The notes below the pieces were generated by a model. The model searched no databases, had not been told where the DNA came from, and saw only the letters and a program-made list of their open reading frames with translations. 24,892 nucleotides of DNA, taken from assembly GCA_963578605.1 (NCBI GenBank), contig CAUZEA010000088.1, positions 1 through 24,892 of the forward strand. The letters are read 5' to 3'. The stretch is from JAKVCB01 sp963578605 (lineage in GTDB: Bacteria; Planctomycetota; Planctomycetia; Pirellulales; Lacipirellulaceae). Below, piece by piece: positions 7,756 to 15,740 of this stretch (its first letter is position 1; the number at the start of each line of letters is the position of its first letter). A program made the translations under genes and the position numbers.

Positions 7756-9489
7756 ATGACCGATCCCACACGAGTAAAGTCGACAACGTTTAACCTCAAC
7801 CTCAAGCCCGTCGGAGAAAGAATTGCAGAAAGTGTGATTTCCCAATTGAGCAAACCCCGCCGGGTGTTGAAAGTTCTGTTGTGTTTAGTCCTGTTGTTCG
7901 GTAGCCAGCCGTCAACGGTTTTTGGGTTTGCCACATTTGCCAGTGACTCGGCGCTGGATCCATCGGGTTTTTCAGATCTCATCACCAACCCCAATGACTT
8001 TGTTTCTTGGGGAAACCCGGGATCAGCGGTTACCAATATCACCTATGGCTTCGACGCAAGTTTTACCAACAACAATGACATTCGCGACCAGGTTCGTTTG
8101 GCGTTTGATCAGTGGGATCAGGCCTCGACAACTCCCAATGGATCGACGTATTCGTACAACCGGGCAAACGGCGCGCAACCGTTTGGCGATATTCGTTCGA
8201 TTGCGGTCCATGAAATAGGTCATGTTTTGGGGTTGCATCACCCAGACCAGGCAAAACTCGTCAACCGCAACTTTGGCAACACGGGTGCCGGACTGGTTAT
8301 ACAAAATGATCAGAACAACGAGGTGATGCGGAGCTGGATTAACTCTGGCGACTACAACCACATTTTGAGCCAGGATGAATTGACAGCGTATAACTATGTC
8401 TATGGAGCCACCGATTTGAACTTCACGGAAGTTACCACCGGAACGCAAGATATTACCATCGGTGCATCAGCTTTACCGAATGCAAATACCTGGGCCCAGG
8501 GTGGGCCTGGTTATTTTTACCGTAACAATGCCAATCACTGGCAAGGTGGTCAGGCAGTTTCGGGAACCGTGACGTTCAATTCTACGTCGGCGACGCCGAT
8601 GGGATTTCGTGTCCTGCATGCCAACTGGGACTACGAGAATATTTCGGGAAAAGCGACCAAGGGGTTTGAAATTCAAACGAGTGGTACGGACAACCCCGAT
8701 CCCCAATGGCATTATGACGGCAGTTCCAGTCGCCACTTCAACACCTACACGAATTCACCAGTTGGTGCGAACGCTAAAGACGATTTGCTGCACGTCTGGA
8801 GTGACCCGGAAGTTGCTGGTGTGTCTACTCCGTTCGCATCGTCCGACGTGATTCACGTAGGGCTGGAGCAGGATGTATGGGACTGGACCGTTGTTTCGGC
8901 TGAGGTGCAGCACCCGGATGGGACCAGTAGTAGTGCTCCACTGATAAATGTCAACCAGTTTCTAAGGACCGAGGTGGTTGGCGTAACCCCCGACCTCGGG
9001 GAAGCCGGTGGCATCACAACCCATGGTCGCCAGTTGGTGACAGGCCGTGGCCTGGTACTTACCAACACAACTGCAACGCCTGCAGAATTGGTGGAGTTTG
9101 GTATTGCCACCGTGGATGGTTTGGATCTGGAATTGCCCGACCTCAATGGCCCGATGTTAGCAGAATTGCAAGCAAAAGGGCTCTACCGGGAATTTGATCT
9201 GGGCCCACGCACGTTTGACAACGGAGAAGAATTAGTCTTGCTGTTTGACGGCAAGGCAGACGATAACACGCAGTCGATTCATCTCAACACTCCAGAGCTG
9301 GTTGGGCGCGAGTTGTTTGTGTTCGCAAAAACCATGAATGATGTGGCCGTTATCGGCAACTTTGTGCTGGTAGGTGACACACCCATCGTTGGAGTAAACC
9401 GCGTACCCGAACCCGCGACATTCATCCTGATCAGCACTGCTCTGGTGGGATTTGTCTTGAGTCGACGTCGGCATCACCGCGCTGTGTGA
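7756..9489 (+). CDS. PEP-CTERM zinc metalloprotease, matrixin/M10-like, 577 aa
   Basis: Secreted surface peptidase. The ATG at 7756 follows GGAG with about 8 nt spacing. A long N-region ends in the signal core VLKVLLCLVLLFGS (about 38-50). The catalytic motif HEIGHVLGLHH gives His152, Glu153, His156, Gly159 and His162, the HExxHxxGxxH zinc site of metzincins. NEVMRSW around Met191 can serve as the Met-turn, and AFDQW upstream is also seen in matrixin-type domains. The roughly 300 residues after the catalytic domain are beta-rich and of unknown role. The C-terminus VPEPATFILISTALVGFVLSRRR is a full PEP-CTERM signal. The natural substrate cannot be told; processing of neighbouring exosortase substrates or of environmental protein are both possible. 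A large terminator hairpin follows. Confidence 0.88.
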   Translation: MTDPTRVKSTTFNLNLKPVGERIAESVISQLSKPRRVLKVLLCLVLLFGSQPSTVFGFATFASDSALDPSGFSDLITNPNDFVSWGNPGSAVTNITYGFDASFTNNNDIRDQVRLAFDQWDQASTTPNGSTYSYNRANGAQPFGDIRSIAVHEIGHVLGLHHPDQAKLVNRNFGNTGAGLVIQNDQNNEVMRSWINSGDYNHILSQDELTAYNYVYGATDLNFTEVTTGTQDITIGASALPNANTWAQGGPGYFYRNNANHWQGGQAVSGTVTFNSTSATPMGFRVLHANWDYENISGKATKGFEIQTSGTDNPDPQWHYDGSSSRHFNTYTNSPVGANAKDDLLHVWSDPEVAGVSTPFASSDVIHVGLEQDVWDWTVVSAEVQHPDGTSSSAPLINVNQFLRTEVVGVTPDLGEAGGITTHGRQLVTGRGLVLTNTTATPAELVEFGIATVDGLDLELPDLNGPMLAELQAKGLYREFDLGPRTFDNGEELVLLFDGKADDNTQSIHLNTPELVGRELFVFAKTMNDVAVIGNFVLVGDTPIVGVNRVPEPATFILISTALVGFVLSRRRHHRAV

Positions 9490-9517
9490 GTCGCTGTAGT
9501 TGAAGTGCAGAACACGC

Positions 9518-9575
9518 CTGTCGGGCGAGTCGGTGCGAGGTAGCAAGCCTCGGCCGACTCCCCGACAGCTTTTGT
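9518..9575 (+). terminator. Strong terminator after the metalloprotease gene
   Basis: A long stem (CTGTCGGG 9518-9525 with CCGACAG 9562-9568; GAGTCGG 9527-9533 with CCGACTC 9554-9560; CGAGG 9536-9540 with CCTCG 9548-9552) is followed by CTTTTGTT. It starts 28 bp after the stop codon. Confidence 0.9.
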
Positions 9576-9817
9576 TAGCCAACACGATAAGGGAGAGTTT
9601 TGTTTCCCGCAGTCTTTTCAATCCGCTAGCGAGTTGCCTACCTCAACGCCGCTATTCGGAGTTGGCCCCGGAACCAACCGACTCGAATAGTGTATACCAA
9701 CACGACAAACGGGAGCACCTCCCAGCGGTAGTGCTTTGCGTCGTGTGCTGCGACAGAAGGGCTCCTTTTATGCTGGGTGGTTTGCCTGGTTGTCCTGGTT
9801 TTAAGGATTCACGTGCT

Positions 9818-10495
9818 ATGGTTTGGAGCAACAAGCAGGACTTTTGGTTGCCACACCATTTGCAACAAACGGTAGACAAGGAACTCCACCGAAGTGAATC
9901 CATTCGCTGGATGGGACAACCCTCCTCGGATTCATTTCCCTGGCTGTCGTTATTTCCATTCTTCTTTGGGATCGTCTGGACCGCTTTTTCAGTCTTTTGG
10001 ATAGGCATTGCGTCGGGCATTGGCGATCCCATCGAGGGTTTTCACGGTTTCGATCAGCTTGAAGGCGAGCGACTGATGTTTGCGTTGTTCGGCATCCCTT
10101 TTCTGTTGATCGGGCTTGCGATGCTCACCGCACCCTTTTGGATAATGCGATGGATAAAACGAACCGCCGAACGAACGGTCTACTTGATCACGAATGAACG
10201 GGTGATCGTTTTTGATGGTGGTTTTAGCGACCGTTCGCTGGGATTGTTGATGGCGGCTGTCAGCCCCTTGCGGGGGAGGGGATTGGTTATCCGTTCGTTC
10301 GAGCCTGAAGAGCTCGAAAGTGTACGGCGAATTCAGAGGCGCGACGGTTCGGGAAATATTGTTCTCCACATCATCAATAAAAAGCAGCCTGACGAATTCA
10401 CATGCGCGATCCCGATCGTGTTCTTCTCGATACCAAACGTCATGGACATTGAAGAAATGCTCAAGGAGTTCAGGTCGCAGGCGGGCGACAGTTAA
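9818..10495 (+). CDS. Membrane protein with two TM segments and a PH-like domain, 225 aa
   Basis: The ATG at 9818 was chosen because residues upstream of it do not look coding; an ATG at 9770 in frame is possible. Two membrane helices are visible, at about residues 41-68 (FPWLSLFPFFFGIVWTAFSV) and 85-112 (LMFALFGIPFLLIGLAML). They are followed by a soluble domain beginning RTVYLITNERVIVFDGG, a string typical of bacterial pleckstrin-homology-like domains, and ending with IPNVMDIEEMLKEFRSQ. The likely layout is a short cytoplasmic N-terminus, a hairpin in the inner membrane and a cytoplasmic PH-like domain. The role of such proteins is generally unknown. It is separated from the protease gene by a strong terminator and about 240 bp, so it is probably transcribed on its own. 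Confidence 0.7.
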   Translation: MVWSNKQDFWLPHHLQQTVDKELHRSESIRWMGQPSSDSFPWLSLFPFFFGIVWTAFSVFWIGIASGIGDPIEGFHGFDQLEGERLMFALFGIPFLLIGLAMLTAPFWIMRWIKRTAERTVYLITNERVIVFDGGFSDRSLGLLMAAVSPLRGRGLVIRSFEPEELESVRRIQRRDGSGNIVLHIINKKQPDEFTCAIPIVFFSIPNVMDIEEMLKEFRSQAGDS

Positions 10496-10797
10496 TCGCA
10501 ATAAATCGTCTTGCCGCAACGCTGTGCCACAAGGTGAGGCGCGGGGTGGACTTGTGAAACGAGTTGACTTTCGGATTGCGTTCGCGGCCTCCGTGGGCGT
10601 ATTCGCCCTGGGCCGTTTTCTTGAGGCCAGGGGGTCGTTAGGTCCTGCTGCGTGGAACCAGGCGACGTCGTCACCAGAAAAAAAATATTGTTTTAGCTGT
10701 CGGCCTGAAGCCACAAACCTTGAGTTGCAGACAGTCCCCGTCTGTCGGCCTTTGCCAGGTCGAGGTTGTACTTCCCTGTGTGTTAGGAGGTTCCCTG
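10496..10797 (+). promoter_or_regulatory. 302-bp leader region of PEP-CTERM paralogue 3
   Basis: No gene is seen. Homologous over about 170 bp to the paralogue 2 leader: ACGAGTTGACTTTC (10559-10572); hairpin GGGCG (10595-10599) with CGCCC (10604-10608) followed by CCGTTTTCTTGA; CCAGGGGGT and TTAGG; CCAGAAAA; AGCTGTCGGCCTGAAGCC (10695-10712); CTTGAGTTGC (10719-10728). The hairpin stem differs in sequence between the two leaders but stays paired. The stretch AAAATATTGTTTTAGCTGTCGG also matches the leader of the 653-aa protein at 3692-3716. A good ribosome site, TTAGGAGG, sits just before the start codon. Confidence 0.5.
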
Positions 10798-11565
10798 ATG
10801 ACTCGCAGTTTGCTGATTGCTTTGATCCTGATTACCACGTTTGCGGCCACTACGACCGGCCAGGCTGCAACGCTACACCAGGTTATTCCGGGAACCACGC
10901 AAAACGTGCCAGCGATTGCCACCTACAAGACGACCGGTGAGCTAATGGCAGGCATGAAGGTCACCGTTTTCTTTTCGAATGCTCCTGATGAGACTGTCAG
11001 CTGGGCTGCCACAGGCGGCCCGGATGAGGGGGCTGCCGTTGGGGCTATGGGCGACTGGAGCGTGATCCAGTCAGGAGACACGTTTCTGAACCCTTGGAAG
11101 TTACGGTACGAGCAAACGGGTAAAGGTCGTTTGACCGGCCTGCGGTTCGATGGTTTGGCTGCGGGTGTAGTCAGCAATTCTGTGTTGTTTGACCGCGAGC
11201 AGGATTTCAGTGGCGATTTTGATGGCACGCCAGATTCCGAAAAAGGGGAAGACTTTGTGACAAGTCCAAACCCTTATCCGGCCTGGTTCGACATCATGGC
11301 GACGTATGAGGACCAGGTGAAAGTTGACTCCGATGCCCTTGGCCCGCGCGGCGATTTGTTCCGGATTCTGGACATTCGCTTTTTCTCGCAGGACGGACTT
11401 GTTGCCGGAACCGAGGCAGGCCTTGATGGTGCTGACCTTGCCGAAATGGTTTTCTGGCAGGACACCGATAGTACTAGCCTGGTACCCGAGCCAGCGAGTT
11501 GCCTTCTGCTGGGGCTTGGTGCCTTGCTGGCAGGATGCTTCTTAGGGCGACCAACTACCGACTGA
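10798..11565 (+). CDS. PEP-CTERM protein (paralogue 3), 255 aa
   Basis: The ATG at 10798 was chosen over the upstream start at 10720 because TTAGGAGG lies 7 nt before it and the protein then begins directly with a signal peptide (MTRSLLIALILITTFAATTTGQA). The mature part is a diverged relative of the two other paralogues: NVPAIATYKTTGELMAGMKVTV, DETVSWAATGGPDEGAAVGAMGDW, then PYPAWFDIMATYEDQVKV in the place of LGWDIDVTYRD, and DLFRILDIRFFSQDG in the place of DLYRGLRIEFTRTF. It ends VPEPASCLLLGLGALLAGCFLGRPTTD. The PEP motif and Cys-containing helix match paralogue 2, but the terminal Arg cluster is reduced to one Arg, so sorting may be weak. A large terminator hairpin follows. Function unknown. 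Confidence 0.8.
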   Translation: MTRSLLIALILITTFAATTTGQAATLHQVIPGTTQNVPAIATYKTTGELMAGMKVTVFFSNAPDETVSWAATGGPDEGAAVGAMGDWSVIQSGDTFLNPWKLRYEQTGKGRLTGLRFDGLAAGVVSNSVLFDREQDFSGDFDGTPDSEKGEDFVTSPNPYPAWFDIMATYEDQVKVDSDALGPRGDLFRILDIRFFSQDGLVAGTEAGLDGADLAEMVFWQDTDSTSLVPEPASCLLLGLGALLAGCFLGRPTTD

Positions 11566-11619
11566 TTGTTTCCCAAGTCTGCGGGCAGCCTGAAGAAGGC
11601 AGCACGTGGTTTACTCCGG

Positions 11620-11691
11620 CCGGCGGAAAATTTCGATTCCCATGGATGCCTCCCTCTCCATGCGAATCGACTGCCGCCGGTCAGACTTTTT
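11620..11691 (+). terminator. Large terminator hairpin after paralogue 3
   Basis: Three nested paired blocks: CCGGCGG (11620-11626) with CCGCCGG (11674-11680), CGATTC (11634-11639) with GAATCG (11664-11669), and ATGGA (11642-11646) with TCCAT (11657-11661). CAGAC and five T follow. It lies between convergent genes, but the T-run serves the plus strand. Confidence 0.8.
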
Positions 11692-11789
11692 CCCCGTGCC
11701 AAACGAACCCTCTTTGATCCACCGAGACAGGACGTTTTTCGGGATGAATGCGGGCGAGGTAGGCTGGTCTCGACTGGGACGCGAGGCGA

Positions 11790-13019
11790 TTACGCAGCGG
11801 TCGATGGTGCTGGTTCACCTCGCGCGAACAACAGCATACCCACGGCGCCCGATGCCACAATCGCTGCCATCACGACGAAAGCAACGTCGAAATCTCCGAA
11901 AGTGTCGGTCAACCAGCCGACCAACCAGGGCATGATGACACCCGAGGCGGAAAAAAAGGTGACGATAATTCCCGTGGCAGCTCCAGTTTGCCTGGAAAAC
12001 AGGTCGCTACAGATGGAGTAGTACGGGCCGTTGGGCGACATCGACAGACCGATACCGATCGACAACCAAACGATTGCCCAGACCTGCGACTGGATGAACA
12101 ACAACGGCAGGAAACTGAGTGCAGCCAGCAATTGCAGGACCCAGATGAGGTGAACACGAGACCGCCTTACGCTACCGGTTCGAAGGAAAAGACGATCGGA
12201 TAAATACCCCACCAGCAGCATCCCCACGATCGAAAGGGCCCATGGCGCGGTGCTGAACCAGCCAATTTGTTGAAGTTTTACATGCCACTGTTGTTCAAAG
12301 TAGCCTGGAATCCAGGTGAGGCCAAAAAAGAGAATCGCTCCGAAGCCAAAAAACGACCAGGAAGTGGCCAGCAAGGTGGGGTTTTTCAATAGTTGAAAGT
12401 ACTCGTGTCGTGTTGGCTTGGAATCCTTGGACGTACGGGGTGGATCGCGATAGAGCAGGATACACACCAGAAACATGATTGCGCCACTAAAGCCGAGCAG
12501 TTCAAATGTCGAGCGCCAGCCGGCTTTTCCGATCAACGTGCTAAACAGCGGCCCCCCCAACAGGAGTGCGCCTGGCACGCCAATCAGGCAGACGGCGACC
12601 GCCCGGGCCGCTTGTTTTTGCGGGATCCAGTCGCAGATTGCCCGATTCATGGCCGGAAAGTTCACTCCCTCACCGAGGCCCAGAAGAACGCGGAATGCGA
12701 GAAATAACCACCAGCTATGCACTAACCCCAGCAGGAACATTGCCGCAGTCCAAACGGCCAGTCCAACCAGCCACACGATTCGTACGCCGAAGCGGTCGAG
12801 CAGCACGCCCGAGATGCCGTTAATCGCAATCGCTCCCAGTGCAAACAGACTCATGGCCAGGCCAAAGCTGGCGTTGTCGATCCCAAAATCTTTTTGGATG
12901 GGCCCGATCGCAAACGAGATCACCACGCGATCAAAGTAGTTGAGCAGGCATAGCAGGGTGGCGAGGATCGCGATCGCCCACCCTCTGGTAGAGGTTGTTT
13001 CCGTAGCAGTGGTGTCCAT
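11790..13019 (-). CDS. MFS transporter, anion:cation symporter (ACS)-like, 409 aa
   Basis: Integral inner-membrane carrier with about twelve hydrophobic segments. The ATG at 13019 was preferred over a TTG 13 codons upstream: it is preceded by AGGAAA and the residues before it look non-coding. Signature stretches are NYFDRVVISFAIGPIQKDFG near the N-terminus, GVLLDRFGVR in the loop 2/3 region (the MFS GxxxDRxGxR motif) and RVLLGLGEGVNFPAMNRAICDW, as in hexuronate/glucarate and other organic-anion symporters of the ACS family. Substrate unknown; an organic acid is a reasonable guess. The start lies 45 bp after the stop of the FAD monooxygenase gene, so the two are probably co-transcribed and the monooxygenase may act on the imported compound. 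Confidence 0.85.
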   Translation of the reverse strand: MDTTATETTSTRGWAIAILATLLCLLNYFDRVVISFAIGPIQKDFGIDNASFGLAMSLFALGAIAINGISGVLLDRFGVRIVWLVGLAVWTAAMFLLGLVHSWWLFLAFRVLLGLGEGVNFPAMNRAICDWIPQKQAARAVAVCLIGVPGALLLGGPLFSTLIGKAGWRSTFELLGFSGAIMFLVCILLYRDPPRTSKDSKPTRHEYFQLLKNPTLLATSWSFFGFGAILFFGLTWIPGYFEQQWHVKLQQIGWFSTAPWALSIVGMLLVGYLSDRLFLRTGSVRRSRVHLIWVLQLLAALSFLPLLFIQSQVWAIVWLSIGIGLSMSPNGPYYSICSDLFSRQTGAATGIIVTFFSASGVIMPWLVGWLTDTFGDFDVAFVVMAAIVASGAVGMLLFARGEPAPSTAA

Positions 13020-13064
13020 GCTAAAAGAAATTTCCTGTGGTTTGAATTCCGAGGGCAACTGTCA

Positions 13065-14216
13065 CTAACTGCCGGATGCCATCTCCCGGGTTGCCCTCTC
13101 TACTTCTTCGGGTGGCATATGCAGGAAGGCCTGGTCTCGGAGCCACGCGGCCAGTGGGCTGTGAAGTTGGGTCATGCGAGCCATAAACCGACTATGTTTG
13201 ACGATCCCCTCGGTCCTCTTTTTTCGCGATTCCTGGAAAGCCTCGAGTACACGTTCAATTTGGTTATGCTTGGTGATCAGGTCCGCAAGTTCGACGGCGT
13301 CTTCAATGGCCATGTTGGCACCCATGGCCGCAAAAGCAGTGGTGGCGTGCGCCGCATCACCCAGTAGTACCACCCGCCCCTGAAACCACCGCGTGATTGG
13401 GGCAATGTCCGAAGACACGTTATGCCTGATCTCACTTTCAGGAGTGGCTCTGACGACGTCGGCAATCGGGCCATACCAGTTCTGCAGGTGAGCGAGGATC
13501 TCGGCTTTACTGCGGTGGCCAGCTTCGGGGTCATGATGCTTGTGGGGTGACTTCCAGGTGGTGTACCACCGCAATTTTCCCTGCCCGATGTCAGCGACGC
13601 CTGCTTTGCCGCCGTGTCCCCAGACATCAATGTGGGTATGTGGCGGACACTCGGGGTGCGAAAATGTAATAACGGCCGCAGCGCCACAGTAGCCCGAGGG
13701 ACGAAGCGACACCTTCCCCGCGACAGTTTCACGTGTTACCGAATGGATTCCATCTGCGCCAATCACCAAGTCGGCCTGGCGGCGAGATCCATCGGCTAGC
13801 CGGACGAAAACCTGGTCGGAATCTTCTTCGATTCCTACGCACTCTGAAGCCCAGTGCAACGTGCCATCAGGTAGTTCGGCTGCAATCGCCTTCAGCATCG
13901 CAGCCCGCTGCATCTCGTAACTGTCGGCACCGAGGGATCGCGATATTTCTCCGACGGGCATATGGCAAATCAGCCGTCCCGACTCGTTGCGGATTTCGGT
14001 CTGCTCGATCGGTTGTCCGGCCGACTCAAGCGAAACACCCAACTTCAGGAGGCTGCCAACCGCGTGCGACCAAATCGTAAACCCGGTCGCATGGTGCTGG
14101 AACGAATCGTGGCGTTCGTGGATCTCGACGGGAATGCCTGCCCGGTGCAACGCCAGGGCAACGGTCAGTCCACCCACCCCACCACCGACGATAACAACCC
14201 GCTCGATACTATCCAT
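13065..14216 (-). CDS. FAD-dependent aromatic-type monooxygenase, 383 aa
   Basis: Cytosolic class-A flavoprotein hydroxylase of the PHBH/salicylate hydroxylase type, which uses NAD(P)H and O2 to hydroxylate a (usually aromatic) substrate. The ATG at 14216 was chosen because it is preceded by GGTGAAGAGACGAAA and starts directly before the FAD-binding strand; the longer reading adds 26 atypical residues. Motifs: VVIVGGGVGGLTVALALH (dinucleotide fold, about residue 7), ADLVIGADGIHSVTR (DG motif, about 150) and GRVVLLGDAAHATT (GD motif, about 280). All three family motifs are intact and the length is normal. It sits between two MFS genes on the same strand. The substrate is not predictable from sequence. 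Confidence 0.9.
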   Translation of the reverse strand: MDSIERVVIVGGGVGGLTVALALHRAGIPVEIHERHDSFQHHATGFTIWSHAVGSLLKLGVSLESAGQPIEQTEIRNESGRLICHMPVGEISRSLGADSYEMQRAAMLKAIAAELPDGTLHWASECVGIEEDSDQVFVRLADGSRRQADLVIGADGIHSVTRETVAGKVSLRPSGYCGAAAVITFSHPECPPHTHIDVWGHGGKAGVADIGQGKLRWYTTWKSPHKHHDPEAGHRSKAEILAHLQNWYGPIADVVRATPESEIRHNVSSDIAPITRWFQGRVVLLGDAAHATTAFAAMGANMAIEDAVELADLITKHNQIERVLEAFQESRKKRTEGIVKHSRFMARMTQLHSPLAAWLRDQAFLHMPPEEVERATREMASGS

Positions 14217-14336
14217 TTTCGTCTCTTCACCCTTGTGGGTTCGTGGTTGGAAATTCTCATCGCCACGTTCTGCGCCAAGCTGGCGCTGGAACAATCAGGC
14301 GGATATTTTACGGTGAGACTGATTCGGTAACCATGG

Positions 14337-15605
14337 CTATCCTGATTTCTCCGACGGGACCCGCGTAAGCGCCAGAGCACCGGCAACGAACAAGACTGCC
14401 AGCGAAGCGACCCCATAGCGCGGGCTTCCGGTGAGCTGCGATGCGATGCCCATCAACAGAGGGCCCAGGACCGCGGCATATTGTCCGAGCATGTTGTAGA
14501 CCCCAAAGAAGGTCGCGGTGCGCTCTTTGGGTATCAACAGGCTGAATGTCGAACGGCTCAGTGCCTGGATTCCACCCTGGCCGAGTCCCACGAGAAACCC
14601 GAGAATATAAAGCCCCTGGATCTCAATACCAGCCACTTTGAGCGGGGTCTTTGGCATTAAGGCGCCATAGACAACGATTACCAGGTAGAGCGCGATGCCA
14701 AGGTAAATGAACGGCCGGGCCCGATATCGCTGCGAGAGCCAGGTGATCAGTAGTGTGCTGGGGACACCGACAACTTGCGACAGGACCAGGGTGATGAGCA
14801 TCACGTCGGTTTTGAAGCCGAGAGTCTTACCGTAATTGCTTGCCATTACGACCACGGTATTCACGCCATCGATGTAGAGCCAGTAGGCGAACAAGAACCA
14901 GAGGATCGACTTGTCTTGCCGTACCTCGCGAAGCGTAGCCGAGAGATGCGACAAGCTCTTGCGAATGGAAAGTCGAGACTTGCCCCGAGTCGGCTCACGG
15001 ACAGTCAGCAGGAGGGGAATGGTGAATATGCCCCACCAGACGACCGCCGCGATAAAGGCGACGTGGATGGCATCGATCGCACTTGTCAGGCCAAAATAAT
15101 GGTGCAACTTGACCAGGGCGATGCTGGCGAGAAAGAGTATGACGCCGCCAAGATATCCCATTGCAAAACCGAGTCCCGAAATAAAGTGGCGGTTTTGCGC
15201 GCTGCTCACGACTGGCAACAGTCCGTTGTACGAGATGTATGCGCCATAGTAGCCGACGGTCCCGATCACAAAAATGCATCCGGCCAGCGGCCAGTTCCCC
15301 CGGCCGACGAACGTGAGCGAGAAGGTGGCACACATGCCGAGCACCGCAAAGGTCAAGAGCCACCTTTTGCGACTGCCGCCCACGTCGGCCAGCGTGCCGA
15401 GAAAGGGTGCCACGACAGCCCCAATGAGGCTTGCCGTCGAGACAAACAGACCGTACCAGAATATTTCGCGCCCGGCCGGAAGCTCGCTGGCCCAGTAGCT
15501 TTCGAACAGAATTGGGAAAAAACCGGCCAGTACACAAAGGGCGTAGGCGCTTGTGGCCCAGTCGTAAAGGGCCCAACCGATAGCAGCCCGGCTGAGTCGT
15601 GGCAT
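14337..15605 (-). CDS. MFS transporter, UMF1/Atg22-like family, 422 aa
   Basis: Inner-membrane carrier with about twelve membrane segments. The N-terminus AAIGWALYDWATSAYA is the hallmark start of the UMF1 (Atg22-like) branch of the major facilitator superfamily, and FLVGLGQGGIQALSRSTFSLLIPKERTATFFG near the C-terminal half is equally typical of it. Start ATG at 15605; the upstream sequence has a weak GGGGATG. Substrates of bacterial members are mostly unknown; export or uptake of amino acids or sugars has been suggested for relatives. The gene lies 135 bp downstream of the LamG/glycosidase-like gene and 120 bp upstream of the FAD monooxygenase gene on the same strand. Confidence 0.88.
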   Translation of the reverse strand: MPRLSRAAIGWALYDWATSAYALCVLAGFFPILFESYWASELPAGREIFWYGLFVSTASLIGAVVAPFLGTLADVGGSRKRWLLTFAVLGMCATFSLTFVGRGNWPLAGCIFVIGTVGYYGAYISYNGLLPVVSSAQNRHFISGLGFAMGYLGGVILFLASIALVKLHHYFGLTSAIDAIHVAFIAAVVWWGIFTIPLLLTVREPTRGKSRLSIRKSLSHLSATLREVRQDKSILWFLFAYWLYIDGVNTVVVMASNYGKTLGFKTDVMLITLVLSQVVGVPSTLLITWLSQRYRARPFIYLGIALYLVIVVYGALMPKTPLKVAGIEIQGLYILGFLVGLGQGGIQALSRSTFSLLIPKERTATFFGVYNMLGQYAAVLGPLLMGIASQLTGSPRYGVASLAVLFVAGALALTRVPSEKSG

Positions 15606-15740
15606 CTGATTTACATCCCCGAGATTTAGTACGTGTATCCAACAGGAACCACAGATGGTACAGCCCTGCGGATCGATTTCAAGTCGACCTGGTGATTTGG
15701 ACGTCGACCGTCGCGGTGGTCCAAGGCTGCACGAGCAATA

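Noticed and set aside
14775..15629. 284-aa plus-strand open frame
   Set aside because: Antisense to the well-supported UMF1 transporter; composition is rich in charged residues typical of a shadow frame.
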